NCBI GenBank assembly: GCA_025618425.1
Contig: CM046850.1
Coordinates: 32,004,666 to 32,068,665 of the forward strand
Direction of reading: 5' to 3'
Source of the DNA: Heliocidaris tuberculata
Lineage: Eukaryota; Echinodermata; Echinoidea; Camarodonta; Echinometridae
DNA: 64,000 nt
Part shown: positions 21,716 to 32,074 of the stretch, one piece after another
Layout of the letters: each line of letters begins with the position of its first letter
How positions within the stretch are numbered: position 1 is the stretch's first letter
The notes under the pieces: generated by a model
Database searches by the model: none
The model's input: the letters and a program-made list of their open reading frames with translations, nothing else
What the model was told of the DNA's origin: nothing
Program-made: the position numbers and the translations under genes

Positions 21716-23639
21716 TTATCGTGCATGTCCTCCTTCCGTCCAACATTCAAAATAATTCCATTTCTTTAGATGTAGACTTAACTTATTTCGAGCTATTGCC
21801 TTTTTATGTTCATTATCCTTACTTTCTAAAAGTGCATTATAGATTTCTTTCTTTGTTGGGGGCGTTCCTTTTGATCTCGCATTGTATATCATATACTTTA
21901 TGAGTATAATCAAGTGGTTAATATACATGTGCTTTTCTGATTTTCCATCTAACCCAACCAAAATCTCCTCCCATTTTAAAGTATCTAAGTGCATCAATTT
22001 CATTTGTTCCCCTATTTCTTGCCACAATTTTTTAACAAATTGACAATTCATAAATAAGTGGTTGTATACCTCAATTTCCTTTCCACAGAAAGAACATAAG
22101 TTAGATGATATATAGCCAAACTGATACAGTTTATCATTGCAATATAGGATACTGTGTAATAATCTAAACTGAAATTCACGTAATTTACCATCTAAAGTGC
22201 ATAATCTCGGGGTCAAAAAGGAAGTCGCAATTCCAGATGTAGTATTTAAATGTGCTATTTCCGCGTGTCTAAACGCAAAGGTTTCCTTTATATTATCTAT
22301 AAAGATTTTATAACATAATTTAGAAGTCAGTCCTTCATATGGTATTATTTTATCGCTTACTTTATACATTAATTCCGAGTAATCGATCGTGTCATTTATC
22401 TTTTCGTCTTTTTTCCTTTTCTCTTTCATATTCATCGGCAATGCAGAATAAATGCTACTAATGTAGAATAAATCGTTGGCATCAAGACCTTTTTGTAAAA
22501 AATAGCTAACTGGCCTTAAATGGCCTTCTTTATCTACAACATGCTTAATTTGATATATATTAGCCTCAAATAGTTTCCTATTAAATAGCGTTTTCCGGCC
22601 AAAACGGATTAAAGTATTATTAAAAATCATTTGATTTCCTAAGTTACTAGTAATAATTCTGTTCTCTCTTAAGTCATGCCAAATATTCAAATATTCCAAG
22701 TACAATGGAGATATTCCAAGTACAATGGAGGCGCCTGAATATGAAAATCTTTCATATCATAGTCACATAAAAATATAAATCTTCCTCCAATTGACTGGAA
22801 TATATAGTCAAAATATTTTTTCCATTTCATATTACTGTCTTCATAGATTAGTCTCTTAATCCACATTATTCTTTGTGCCTTAATCATATCTCTAAAATTC
22901 ATCATTTTTAAACCTCCGTGATTATAAGTCAAATAAAGGATATTTCTTTTAATCTTATCATGACCTCTCCATATGAAATCAAAACTAATTTTTTCAACTT
23001 CTTTATAAATCCAAGTTGGTACCAATAATACAGAAGAGACATATATAAGTTTAGATAAGGCAAATACTTTCAACAATTGTATTTTACCAGTAAGGGTCAA
23101 ATCGCGCTGTTTACACCAGCCTAATAATCTTTTGATTTTACTTAATATTTCTTTATAATTCATCTCCTCCTTTATATTTACGTCTATAGAAAAATATATC
23201 CCAAGTATTTTAACAACTTCTACCTGCTTTCCCAGTGAAAACGTATTTCTTATATTTTTACGAGGACCTAACATCAATATCTTTGTTTTGTTTTTGTTCA
23301 CTTTTAATCCTGATAATCTCCAAAACGTATTAACACCTTTTCTAGATTTTGTATTGATTCTAAATCTTTCAAAAACATAGTCATATCATCTGCATACATA
23401 GTTAACTTCACTTCAATATGTCCTATTTGTATCCCGTTTATATTATGTGCTTTACGAATTGCAAGTGCTAACACTTCTATAACTAAAAGAAACAAATACG
23501 GAGACAATGGATCCCCCTGACGTACTCCTCTCCCCACATCAAAGTAACCAGTGGAGTGTCCACCATTCATAACACAACTAACTGCTTTAAAATATAAAAT
23601 ATCAACCCACTTACGAAAATGAGAGCCAAAACCATACAA
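21716..23639 (-). mobile_element. 5'-truncated L1-like non-LTR retrotransposon, ORF2 3' half, broken
   Basis: Minus strand, starting inside the reverse transcriptase. 23639-23304 encodes GVRQGDPLSPYLFLL and the catalytic YADDMTMF motif. 23301-22687 encodes the thumb/connection (LSGLKVNKNKTKILM..., FDFIWRGHDKIKR). 22705-21716 encodes the C-terminal region with CSFC-x8-HLFMNC, the zinc-knuckle pattern of L1-group ORF2. Two lesions break the frame: a one-base shift near 23304 (the SGLKVNKNKTK frame is entered from another frame) and a 20-bp tandem duplication at 22691-22730. The endonuclease domain and most of the RT are missing. Dead, but much younger than the fragment at 5637. The 3' end lies somewhere in 21580-21715. 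Confidence 0.9.
22691..22730. repeat. 20-bp tandem duplication disrupting the L1-like ORF
   Basis: 'atattccaagtacaatggag' occurs twice head to tail. A 20-bp insertion shifts the frame by two and splits the C-terminal part of ORF2. Confidence 0.95.
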
Positions 23640-24380
23640 ACTTAATATTTACCATCGTACCCACACCCGCACACACCCACACACACACGCACACACACAC
23701 ACATACGTGCCTACGGTGTAATAGGGGGACCGGTTTTGGATACATTCCAGCACAGCCATTGAAGGACCGAAATGTATCCAAGGTGCAATTCAGGGACCGA
23801 AAAATAAAAATTGTCATCAATAGAACACTTTTTCAAAATTAATCATGTGAGGTAAGAAAATATGACTGGGAAAGCACGCAACATCTTTTTAACGCCTCAT
23901 GTTGTCATGGTAATGTAATTTTCCATGAAATCTTACAGATCACGGGCACACAACTACTTTGAGGGACCAAATGAATGTATGTCGCCATGCTTTACCAGTA
24001 TACGGCCCCCAAGTTCCAAAGTTGTAGTGAAGCAATTTGATATTTTACCATTCTTTCTTTAGAAATATATCCAACCATCGTTTTTGTATTAGTCACATGT
24101 TGCCAAAAACATGTAGGCTACGAAGACATGCACTGGAGCGGAAATGAACCGTTTTCAACGCCACTTGTGTCATAGTAATGAGGTTTACGTCAATTCGTAC
24201 ATATCACCGGTACACACCTCCTCAAGTTGAGGGACCACAGAGAAAAGATAGTTGAAGAAAAAAAATATGTCAGGATGCTTTGAAGTAAATTATTTCTATA
24301 TCATAACATCTTTCTTTGCAATGTTAGATGTTCTGATTCTTTTTACGAGTCATGTGTTGCCTTAGTTCAGATACAAAATT
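23640..24380. repeat. CA-rich microsatellite and diverged ~200-bp repeats
   Basis: Starts with interrupted (CA)n at 23655-23704. It then carries three loosely related segments with 'gaggga/gaaggaccgaa', 'tgtcat(g/a)gtaatg' and 'acacac(a/c)', about 250 bp apart. These share the 'gaaggaccg' motif with the reverse complement of the 190-bp satellite at 52.7-57.6 kb, so they may be distant relatives of it. No gene. Confidence 0.4.
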
Positions 24381-24556
24381 GTGCTAATTATTGAGACCTC
24401 CTTTATTATGGATCTGGTCCAGACAATTTTTTTTACCATGCTTCTTTATTTTGTCTAAGAGACTGATATAAATTCCCTCCAATCTTAATTGATCTTCCTT
24501 TCTGTTGAAAATATTTCTTTTTGTAACCATGTGGCTTATGGACTTTTTAGGTTCCA
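24381..24556 (-). other. Unrecognised open stretch
   Basis: Minus-strand frame reading MVTKRNIFNRKEDQLRLEGI followed by YISLLDKIKKHGKKN and a stop at 24384. The composition is protein-like (charged, no low complexity), but no family is recognised and no splice sites are clear. It may be a chance frame or a TE relic. Confidence 0.2.
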
Positions 24557-25190
24557 ACTCAGGGGCGGCGGAGCGTCTTGCAAATTGGGGGTGGGGGGCA
24601 GGCACCAGCGAAAAGGGGGACTGGTGAAAAGGAAGGAAAAATACCATTTTGAGTCCCTAGTTTACTCCTACATTCTATTTAACACTATCAAAGACGATTT
24701 TCGTCATTATCATTTTTCATCTATCTTTACATAATAACAAACACTTTGCAGTTGTATATATTGCTTTGATTACTCATTTGCGAGCGACCGAAGCCAGCAA
24801 GAGTAAATGCTAAGTATTCTTTTGCTGACAGCGACTTTATCATTAAAGCTGCCGCAAATTCATTTTCAGTTTTCCCATATGAATGTTATTTTCACCCATT
24901 AACCCTTCGTTTTCTTTATTGACCAAGCTATAAATTTTAATGCATTTGTGGGGTCTCATCGCCACGATCATACTAGAGGAATATATCAGATTTTATGGTT
25001 ACGACACACTTGATGTCTCGAGCTTGAAATATTTGAGCGAGCGAGCGTACCCAGCGAGCTTTAAAAAAATATAAAAATATCATCTTGCTTCAATTTAGGG
25101 GCAGCGTTCGTTCGTATTAAAGTTAGGGGCTCTGTGCCCACTTGCCCACAGCTCCACTGCCTCACAATGTAATAGTATCAAGCAGTGGCG
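24557..25190 (+). mobile_element. Relic of the poly-G hAT-like family
   Basis: Begins CAGGGGCGGCGGAGCGTCTT and holds blocks ('ggcaccagcgaaaaggg', 'gcgagcg', 'cccactgcctcacaatgtaatagta') that match, in order, the interior of the complete element at 32075-33453 ('ggcaccagcaaaaaggg', 'cccactgtcttacaatgtag'). No clear right TIR or TSD, so it is listed as a relic. Confidence 0.55.
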
Positions 25191-25383
25191 TAATTTGGCA
25201 GGGGGGCACATCCGGCCCGCCCCCCCCCCCTTTGAAAGAGAAATGTACATTGTTGAATGTATGATGGGTACCTCTACTGTCACTTGCGCCCCCCCCCCCA
25301 TTTTTTTTAGAAGTGCTGACGTCAGAGAGTTTCTGAAGAACAGTACACCCCAAAAACGTGTTAATGCTTTTTTTTTTTTTTGC

Positions 25384-25870
25384 TTGTCAGAAAATAAAAA
25401 ACCTGGATCCAAGACTGGTATCAAGGGAATCTGTTATAAGCCTATATGATTCTTTTGTTTTCTTTCTTTCTTCTTTTTTTTTTTCAAATGATTTTAGGGT
25501 ACTTTCCAGAGGTGAAAAGGGATATCTAAAAGAGGGGAAAATGGCACAAGAAAGAAAAGGGGCGCTATTCAGAGGTATAGGGGCATCTATATTTGAAGGG
25601 AACACTCATCAGAAGGAGAATGTCAGAAAATTGTCAGAAAATAAAAATCCTTGATCCAAGACTGGTATCAAGGGAATCTGTTATAAGCCTATAATGATTC
25701 TTTGGCTCTTTTTAACAATTTTTTTAAACTGATTTTAGGGCACTTTCCATAGGTGAAAAGGGATATCTAAAAGAGGGGAAAATGGCACTAGAAAGAAAAG
25801 GGCGCTATTCAGAGGTATAGGGGCATCTATATTTGAAGGGAACACTCATCAGAAGGAGAATTGCACTATA
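25384..25870 (+). repeat. 247-bp direct repeat, two copies
   Basis: 'gatccaagactggtatcaag' recurs at 25406 and 25653, and 'aggggcatctatatttgaag' follows in each copy. The copies are close to identical. The unit ends in 'gggaacactcatcagaagga', a variant of the minisatellite next door. Non-coding. Confidence 0.9.
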
Positions 25871-25929
25871 TAATATATTTGAAGTGAAATGATACTGTAA
25901 TGGTATCAAGAGCATGAGAACCGTTATCG

Positions 25930-26165
25930 TAATTATATTGATCTTTTGAGAAATTTAAGACACTTACTGTAATAAAGGTGAAGGGGGCACTTATCAGAAG
26001 TGTTAAAGGGCAATTGTCGCAAGGACAAATGGCACTTACTAAGGAAAAAGTGGCACTTATCAGAAATCAAATGGGCCTGAATCAAATTTGAAAAAAGGGC
26101 ACTTGCCCGAATGGAAAGGGACACTTACCTAAAAACAGAAGGTGCACTTTTCGCACGCTATTAAA
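25930..26165 (+). repeat. Minisatellite, ~25-30-bp unit (GGGCACTTATCAGAAG type)
   Basis: About seven degenerate units of GGGCACTTATCAGAA followed by a short A/G spacer. The same motif forms arrays at 32860-33125, 38370-38560, 43610-44000 and, inverted, 29120-29330. In the complete element at 32075 it is internal, so these arrays travel with that transposon family. Confidence 0.8.
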
Positions 26166-26595
26166 CAGAAGGAGAAATGGGCAGTGGCGTAACTACGGCG
26201 TAGAGGGTGGGGCACGTACCCTCCTCCCCCCAATCAAATGGACAGAGAGAGAGAGAAAGAGAAGAAGGAGAAAGGGAAAAGGAAGAGAAATGAATCATGA
26301 ACAGTAATGAAGGAGAAAAAGACAATTTAACAGTCATTTCATTAACAATCATGTTAACAATTACTTACTTTCCTACTATCATTCCTATTCGTGGTGAAAA
26401 AAGTCCTTTCATAATTATAACGAGCTTTCCAAAAGGGGAATTTCATAACTGAATCGGACTACCCTCCACATTGCTTTTTATATGTCATAAATAAAACACG
26501 AATAATAAATATAAATAAATAAATAATAAATAATTGATCATTACTGTGTATCATGCTTAAAATAACACCTATACAATCCCATCCAGTTCATGTAA

Positions 26596-26926
26596 CAGTG
26601 TTGTAGTGCCTTGATGCTCGGCCTTGGCCTTAAGGCGCCTTAAGGTCAGTTTTTTCAATGCCTTGGCCTTGGACTTGAATGCCTTTACCTTTGGCATGCC
26701 TTGGCCTTGCCTTGAGGGGCTCCAAGCCTATAAATCTCAAGGCATTTTCAAGGCATTTTCAAGGCATTTTCAAGGCATATGGAACTTTCCTATTTTTGCA
26801 AGTAAAATTTTAAAACATTTTGGTTGTTTGTGCAGGAGTCATGTACATTCTAGCTACAAGATCTAATCATAACAGACTTGGGAAATGAATTCATGTTACA
26901 AATATTTAGGTTAATACGACAAAATG

Positions 26927-26957
<31 letters not shown>

Positions 26958-28824
26958 CAGTTGTACCGTATGAAATACAGGTCAAGACTGGAACAATTGT
27001 ACTTGCATTTCTTTTCTGTGAATATAAATATTAAGTTTGAACAAAGTATTTGCATTTTTTTTGTGAATTCGGTCAAAGGCTCGGTGCCCCCCCCCCCCTT
27101 CGACAAAGTCTGCAGTGCATTTCGAACCGTTCCATTTCACACCACGCCACTTTCTGCCTGTTTTCTTTCAAGTCTTGCATATATTTTGAAACCTTGTTTA
27201 CGAAAAATCGGTCATGTCACTGACCCACATGACCTTTTGTGACCTCATGTAAGCCTGAAAACGGAGAATTTCTGAGTTTTGTGTACAAAACTAAATACAT
27301 ATTCCCATTTTTCTCCTTTATCACCTAAGATTTCTTCTTTAAGCTTTAATTTTCATTTATTCTAACTGAATATTGCTTCAGATAACATTCTGATATAGTG
27401 GTCTCTGAAAATAAACAATAAAAATGTTAAAGCTGAAAAACAAAGAAGTATGAAATTTGAAAAACAATAGAATACATAAGAATTCTTATGTAATAATGTT
27501 TTAAGGTTTAGAAAGAACTTCTTGCATTAAAATTTTATTTGCAAGGTCTTTATTTACTTGATTATAATGCAAAATGTATGTTTCTGCATATAATTTACAT
27601 AAATTATAAGATTAGATTTAAAAAAATAATAATTTGCATAAAGATAATGATGGACATGTGCTCTTTACGTGATTTTCGAAGTCAGTGCAAAATTTAACGC
27701 CGATCGGTCATGTCGCGGCAGAGATCAGGGGGGGGGGGGCCTCTTATCCCCTTCCCCAGTCGGAGAAGAGCTTCAAATAGCCCAGTACCAGTAAGGGTTA
27801 AAGGGTTCAAAATATTGGGAGAAAAAATGTAATTCTCGTTGCTTTGCTCCATAATATACATGTATTCCTTTAAAAAGTATTTTACGAGCTATTTATGTCC
27901 AGGAAGACAACAATACATATACAAACAGTAGGTCATGAAAAGGAGGGGGGGGGGGTATGAAAATGAATACATATTTTCCGTCAGGTCTTTTGAAAAGGAA
28001 GAAAATGAAAAGGCAAAGTAAAGGAAAAGAAAAACCAAAGAAAAGAGTGAAAGGAAAAGGGAAGGAACGAAAAAGAAGGAAAAACTGGCCACTTTTTTTT
28101 GCTCGCTTCCTTCGCTTGCTCACAAAAACACTGGAAAGTTATTGTTCGGACAAAAGGAGTCCCCCTTCAGAATAGGTTGCAACTCTCTCCCCCCCCCCCC
28201 CCCCACCCCTTTAGGATTTTCAAAGTTCTGATATTCGGCCAACCACCACTTTATATTCGAATAGCGAGGTTCCAGGATAATTATGTAACTTCCGTATGTA
28301 ACTTCTGTACATTTTACAACAATTTTTTTTTTAATTTGATCGCTCGCTATGCGATCTCCAAAAAATTACAAACTGAAGAACTGATATTTGGGCAAAAGGG
28401 TCAGCCCGTCCCTTGTCAAAATTAGCCCCGTATAATCAAGATTTCTGCATCTGCGATATTCTTTTATTATTATATGAGGGGGGGGGGGGAGCAGATTAGG
28501 TTGCAGCATTTTTGTCTGCAAATTAGGGTGTCACACCCTAAAATATGTCAGCAAATTTGGTTATCACATCCCCCATTCAAGATGTTCAGCGACGTCTCTG
28601 CCTGCCTTCTTTTTTGTATGTGAACCTCTTTTTTATGTTCCATGCCCCCCCCCTCCTTTCTTTACCAATGCCTTGGCCTTGGCATTGGCCTTGAGGTTTC
28701 AAGCCTTGGCCTTAGCCTATAGGCCTTGAGGGCCAAAGCCTTGGCCTTGACCTTGGCCTTGCTAGTCAATGCCTTGGCCTTGAGGGTTTGGGCCTTGAGG
28801 GTTTGGGCCTTGACTACAACACTG
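26596..28824. mobile_element. 2.2-kb TIR element with GCCTTGG subterminal arrays
   Basis: Left end CAGTGTTGTAGTGCC at 26596, right end the complement CTACAACACTG at 28814-28824, both immediately flanked by GTAA. Arrays of CCTTGGCC-type repeats occupy about 26610-26785 and 28665-28817. The middle contains poly-G/C runs and a polypurine tract but no transposase, so it is non-autonomous. The 4-bp flank could be a TSD; hAT elements make 8 bp, so the superfamily is left open. Confidence 0.7.
28665..28817 (+). repeat. GCCTTGGCCTTG minisatellite
   Basis: Irregular array of CCTTGGCCTTG/AGGGTTTGGG units, the right subterminal block of the element above. The left block (26610-26785) also ends in three tandem copies of 'aaggcattttc'. 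Confidence 0.9.
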
Positions 28825-29024
28825 GTAACAAATACATAATACATCATTATGGCAACCCAAGTACATGTATATGTGAAATTGACTTCTAATTTAGAAGCAC
28901 TTGCTGAAGGGAGTTCAAATGACCCGACATAGGCATTTTAAATCTGAATCACAAAGTGCTCTGCATTTTATTTTGTACAGAGAAATGTTGCTGAAAGGAC
29001 ATGATTTCCCTGGGTCCCCCCTTT

Positions 29025-29031
<7 letters not shown>

Positions 29032-29072
<41 letters not shown>
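29032..29072. repeat. (TA)n microsatellite
   Basis: About 20 TA dinucleotides. Confidence 0.95.
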
Positions 29073-29075
<3 letters not shown>

Positions 29076-29103
29076 ACTAAAATCATGAGAATGTAGTAAC
29101 TAG

Positions 29104-29335
29104 CAGAGGCGGCACACCGGGGGGCACAGTGTCCCTAATTTTTCAAGTACCCTTAAAGTGTCCTTTTTTATCTATGAGAAGTGCCCCTTTTCATAGCTGA
29201 TAAGTGCCTCTTTTCCTTCGTATACTGCTCTTTTTTTCTTTCTAATAAGTTCCCTTTTCACGTTCTGATAAGTGGCCATTTTGACCTCATACATGAGTGC
29301 CCCTTTTAAAAGCTGATAGCCCTTGCTTTCGTCTA
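29104..29335 (-). repeat. Inverted copy of CACTTATCAGAAG minisatellite with TIR-like end
   Basis: Starts CAGAGGCGGCACACCGGGGG, which matches the complement of GGAGCGCCGCCTCTG at 33154-33168, then carries units of 'tgataagtgccccttttc', the minus-strand form of the minisatellite. It is a fragment of the poly-G element family. Confidence 0.6.
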
Positions 29336-29439
29336 ATTAACCCTTTGCACTGTGCATTATGAAAATCCATAGATGCTGGATTATTTCAAAGGCTATATTT
29401 TTTGTACGTGATTTCTGTTGACGATCGTCGACAGAAGCG

Positions 29440-29775
29440 ATAATCCGGAATTGACAGTGGTCGACAATAGCGGGCGGGGAACCGACATTTGCTCCGGCGA
29501 CAATTGCCCCTGCGACATTTGCTCCGTCGACATTTGCTCCGATCAAGCGACAATTACTCCGCGACATCTGCTCCATCGATAAAAATGAATATATGCGACA
29601 ATTGCTCCGCCGACATTTGCTCCGATCGAGCGACAGTTGCTCCGCGACAATTGCTCTGTTGATAAAAAATGAATATATGTGACAATTGCTTCTGCGACAA
29701 TTGCTCCGTCGACATTTGATGCGATCGAGCGATAATTCCTCCGCGACAACTGCTCCGCTGACATCTGCTCAGTCG
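29440..29775. repeat. CGACAATTGCTCCG / CGACATTTGCTCCG minisatellite
   Basis: About 18 units of 14-16 bp alternating CGACAATTGCTCC and CGACATTTGCTCC, broken by two copies of 'gataaaaa(a)tgaatatatg'. A second, longer period of about 110 bp is visible. Non-coding. Confidence 0.92.
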
Positions 29776-29781
29776 ATGTAG

Positions 29782-30033
29782 TCAGATATCAAAATTCAAC
29801 AATTTATTAAATGAAGCCTCCACAAAGTTACCGAATCCTTTTAGATTATGATCGTTTCTTCCAATTCTGTTTGCAGGTGTGCACCTATCTATTGAACCAT
29901 TAACAAGCATAAAATAAAACACAAGGCGGAGGTATTTTCGTCTATTCTCTAAAGAATTCATACTTAATTTTCGTAATAATATATCATAATTAGTGCTCCA
30001 GTCTTTGCACAGCATTCTTACATTGATATTCAT
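29782..30033 (-). mobile_element. LINE C-terminal fragment (CR1/L2-type pattern)
   Basis: Minus strand reads RMLCKDWSTNYDILLRKLSM, NSLENRRKYLRLVFYFMLVNG, IDRCTP... This is the conserved C-terminal block after the reverse transcriptase in CR1/L2/Jockey-like LINEs ('R..C.kDWs..Yd.LL..l.l.sLe.RR.yl.L.f.y.i.nG'). It ends in a stop at 29782. No RT motif is found upstream, so it is severely 5'-truncated. Confidence 0.65.
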
Positions 30034-30517
30034 GATGAATCTTACGTATGTACATGTATTAATGCTTTGTAGCCAAACTATAAACTTTTGATATGATTAA
30101 TTGATTTTTTTCAGACTTTCAAAGATGCTTTTTATTGAATACCACAATCTTGTGTCAGCACTGTGTAAACAACGAATAGAAAATTGTATGACTGAGATAC
30201 TTGAAAAAAACATATATTTCTTTTTAAATCTTCCATCCCGTTTTCTCCCCCCCCCCAAAAAAAAAAAAGAAGATATATATATCTTATACTCTGGACTGCA
30301 TCACTCTGTTATTTAAAAGTTCACTTCATCCTTTCTGCATTCAACCTTGTAGCCTATATGAACATTTTATAGTTTGTTTTGAAAGTTCATTTGTGTCTCC
30401 TTGTATGTTTTCCTTTTTTATTTTAAAATAAAGTACGTTACTTTTTTGTGACATCTGTCTGAATATGCTTGTCGTCCGGTTATTTGTAAAGCAAAAATTA
30501 TAGAATATAGATTTAGA

Positions 30518-30975
30518 CAGTGCGTCCCAGGAAAAAGGAAACCGAGACGGTCAGTTATTTTTCCGATGGTATGAAACAGTTCATGAAATATCATATGCAC
30601 CATAATAAAGTTCAGTTTTTTCTTCTTTCTTTTGATACCTCATACAATGCGAAAGGGTCACGCAGCGACGAGGAAGAAGAGTTTAAAATTCAATGTCAAA
30701 ACCGAGTTGCGCAGAATAAATGGTCAAGAATTGTAAGGATGCAGCAATCTTGCCTTGGAACGCGATGGTTCAATTTGCATTTCTTTTTATGTTCTTTGTT
30801 ATGTTTCTTTCACCAAATCTCTCAATGAGAGTGAATAGAAATTTAAACATGACTTCTTTCATGTGAGAACTCTTCGACAGCAGAGTCATCATAACAAACC
30901 ACCCCGTCAAATGGCCTCCCAGCTCACCAGATCTCAGCCCGAATGACTTACTTTCTTTGGGGCTGTGTGACTGGA
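30518..30975 (+). mobile_element. Tc1/mariner-type transposon remnant
   Basis: A TIR-like start CAGTGCGTCCCAGGAAAAAG at 30518 is followed, after a degraded middle, by a short frame at 30882-30974 reading RVIITNHPVKWPPSSPDLSP and NDLLSLGLCDW. 'WPPRSPDLsPcDfflWG' is the strongly conserved motif near the last catalytic residue of this transposase group. The frame slips within FFLWG (seen as LLSLG). Most of the transposase and the 3' end are lost; a GA microsatellite begins right after. Confidence 0.7.
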
Positions 30976-30977
30976 TT

Positions 30978-31092
30978 GTGAGAGAGAGAGAGAGAGAGAG
31001 AGGGAGGGAGAGAGAGAGAGAAAGAGAAAGAAAGAGGGGGGGGGAGAAAGAGAGAGAGAAAGAGATGGAGATAGGGGGAGGGGGTGGGGGAG
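30978..31092. repeat. (GA)n/G-rich purine tract
   Basis: Over 110 bp of almost pure purine, GAGAGAGA with G-runs. A polypurine mirror tract with triplex (H-DNA) potential. Confidence 0.9.
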
Positions 31093-31650
31093 ACATGGTG
31101 GACATTTTTTTTTCTTTGCCACGTTAGAGGATTTATTTTTACCTTCAAAGTTTACAATTCAACAGAACATTAATCATTCATAAATGACACAAAAAGGCCA
31201 AGTATAACTTTCTTCTTATTTTGGAAATTTCAAAGAGTGTGCACCATTACTCATCAACCTTTCCCCACTACATGCAGTTTCTTTGACAAGGTAATTGCAT
31301 GACCAGAAGTGAACTTTATTACTTTTAATCTAAAGTAACCTTTGCCCCCCCCCCCCTCTCCCGCGCTTGTTTAGGAATTTCTATTTCTCATGACTAACAT
31401 GACATCAGCATCCATTTAGTGCTATGGCTAATGCTGCGTTTACACTATGTTCCCGGCGGCCACTGCAGCCCCGTTTCAGGCCACCGTGGACAAAACGGGA
31501 TGGACGTGAGAAAACGCGATGGGACGGGACGGGACAGGCAAACGTGACAGGCCGTGATTGCCGTGGATATCAGGACCTGATGCTACGTGTATGCTGCGTT
31601 TACACTATGTTCCCGGCGGCCACGGCATGTAGTGGGGAAAGGTTTGATGA

Positions 31651-32072
31651 GTTTCAGGCCACCGTGGACAAAACGGGATGAACGTGAGACAACGCGATGG
31701 GACGGGACAGGCAAACTTGACAGGCCGTGATTGCCGTGGATGCCAGGACCTAACACAACTTGAATTAGGAGGGGGGAAATGGCTAAAATATTACGGCACA
31801 CTACGTTTTGGGCAAAAGGGGCTGCCGTGGCCGCCGGGAACATAATGTAAACGTAGCATTACATTATGTTCCCCGGCGGCCAGGGCAGCCTCGTTTGCCC
31901 GAAACGTAGTGTGCCGTGATATTTTGGCCATCCCCCCCCCCCCCCCCCACCCTCCTAATTCAAGTTGTGTTAGGTCCTGGCATCCACGACAATCACGGAA
32001 CGTCAAGTTTGCCTGTCCCGTTCCATCGCGTTGTCTCACGCTTATCCCGTTTTGTCCACGGTGGCCTGAAAC
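31651..32072. repeat. Near-perfect palindrome, ~200-bp arms, 12-bp spacer
   Basis: The left arm (31651-31848), from 'gtttcaggccaccgtggac' to 'gggaacataatgt', pairs with the right arm (31861-32072) with over 90% complementarity by eye. Spacer 'aaacgtagcatt'. A poly-C expansion near 31930-31948 is the main asymmetry. Confidence 0.9.
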
Positions 32073-32074
32073 GG

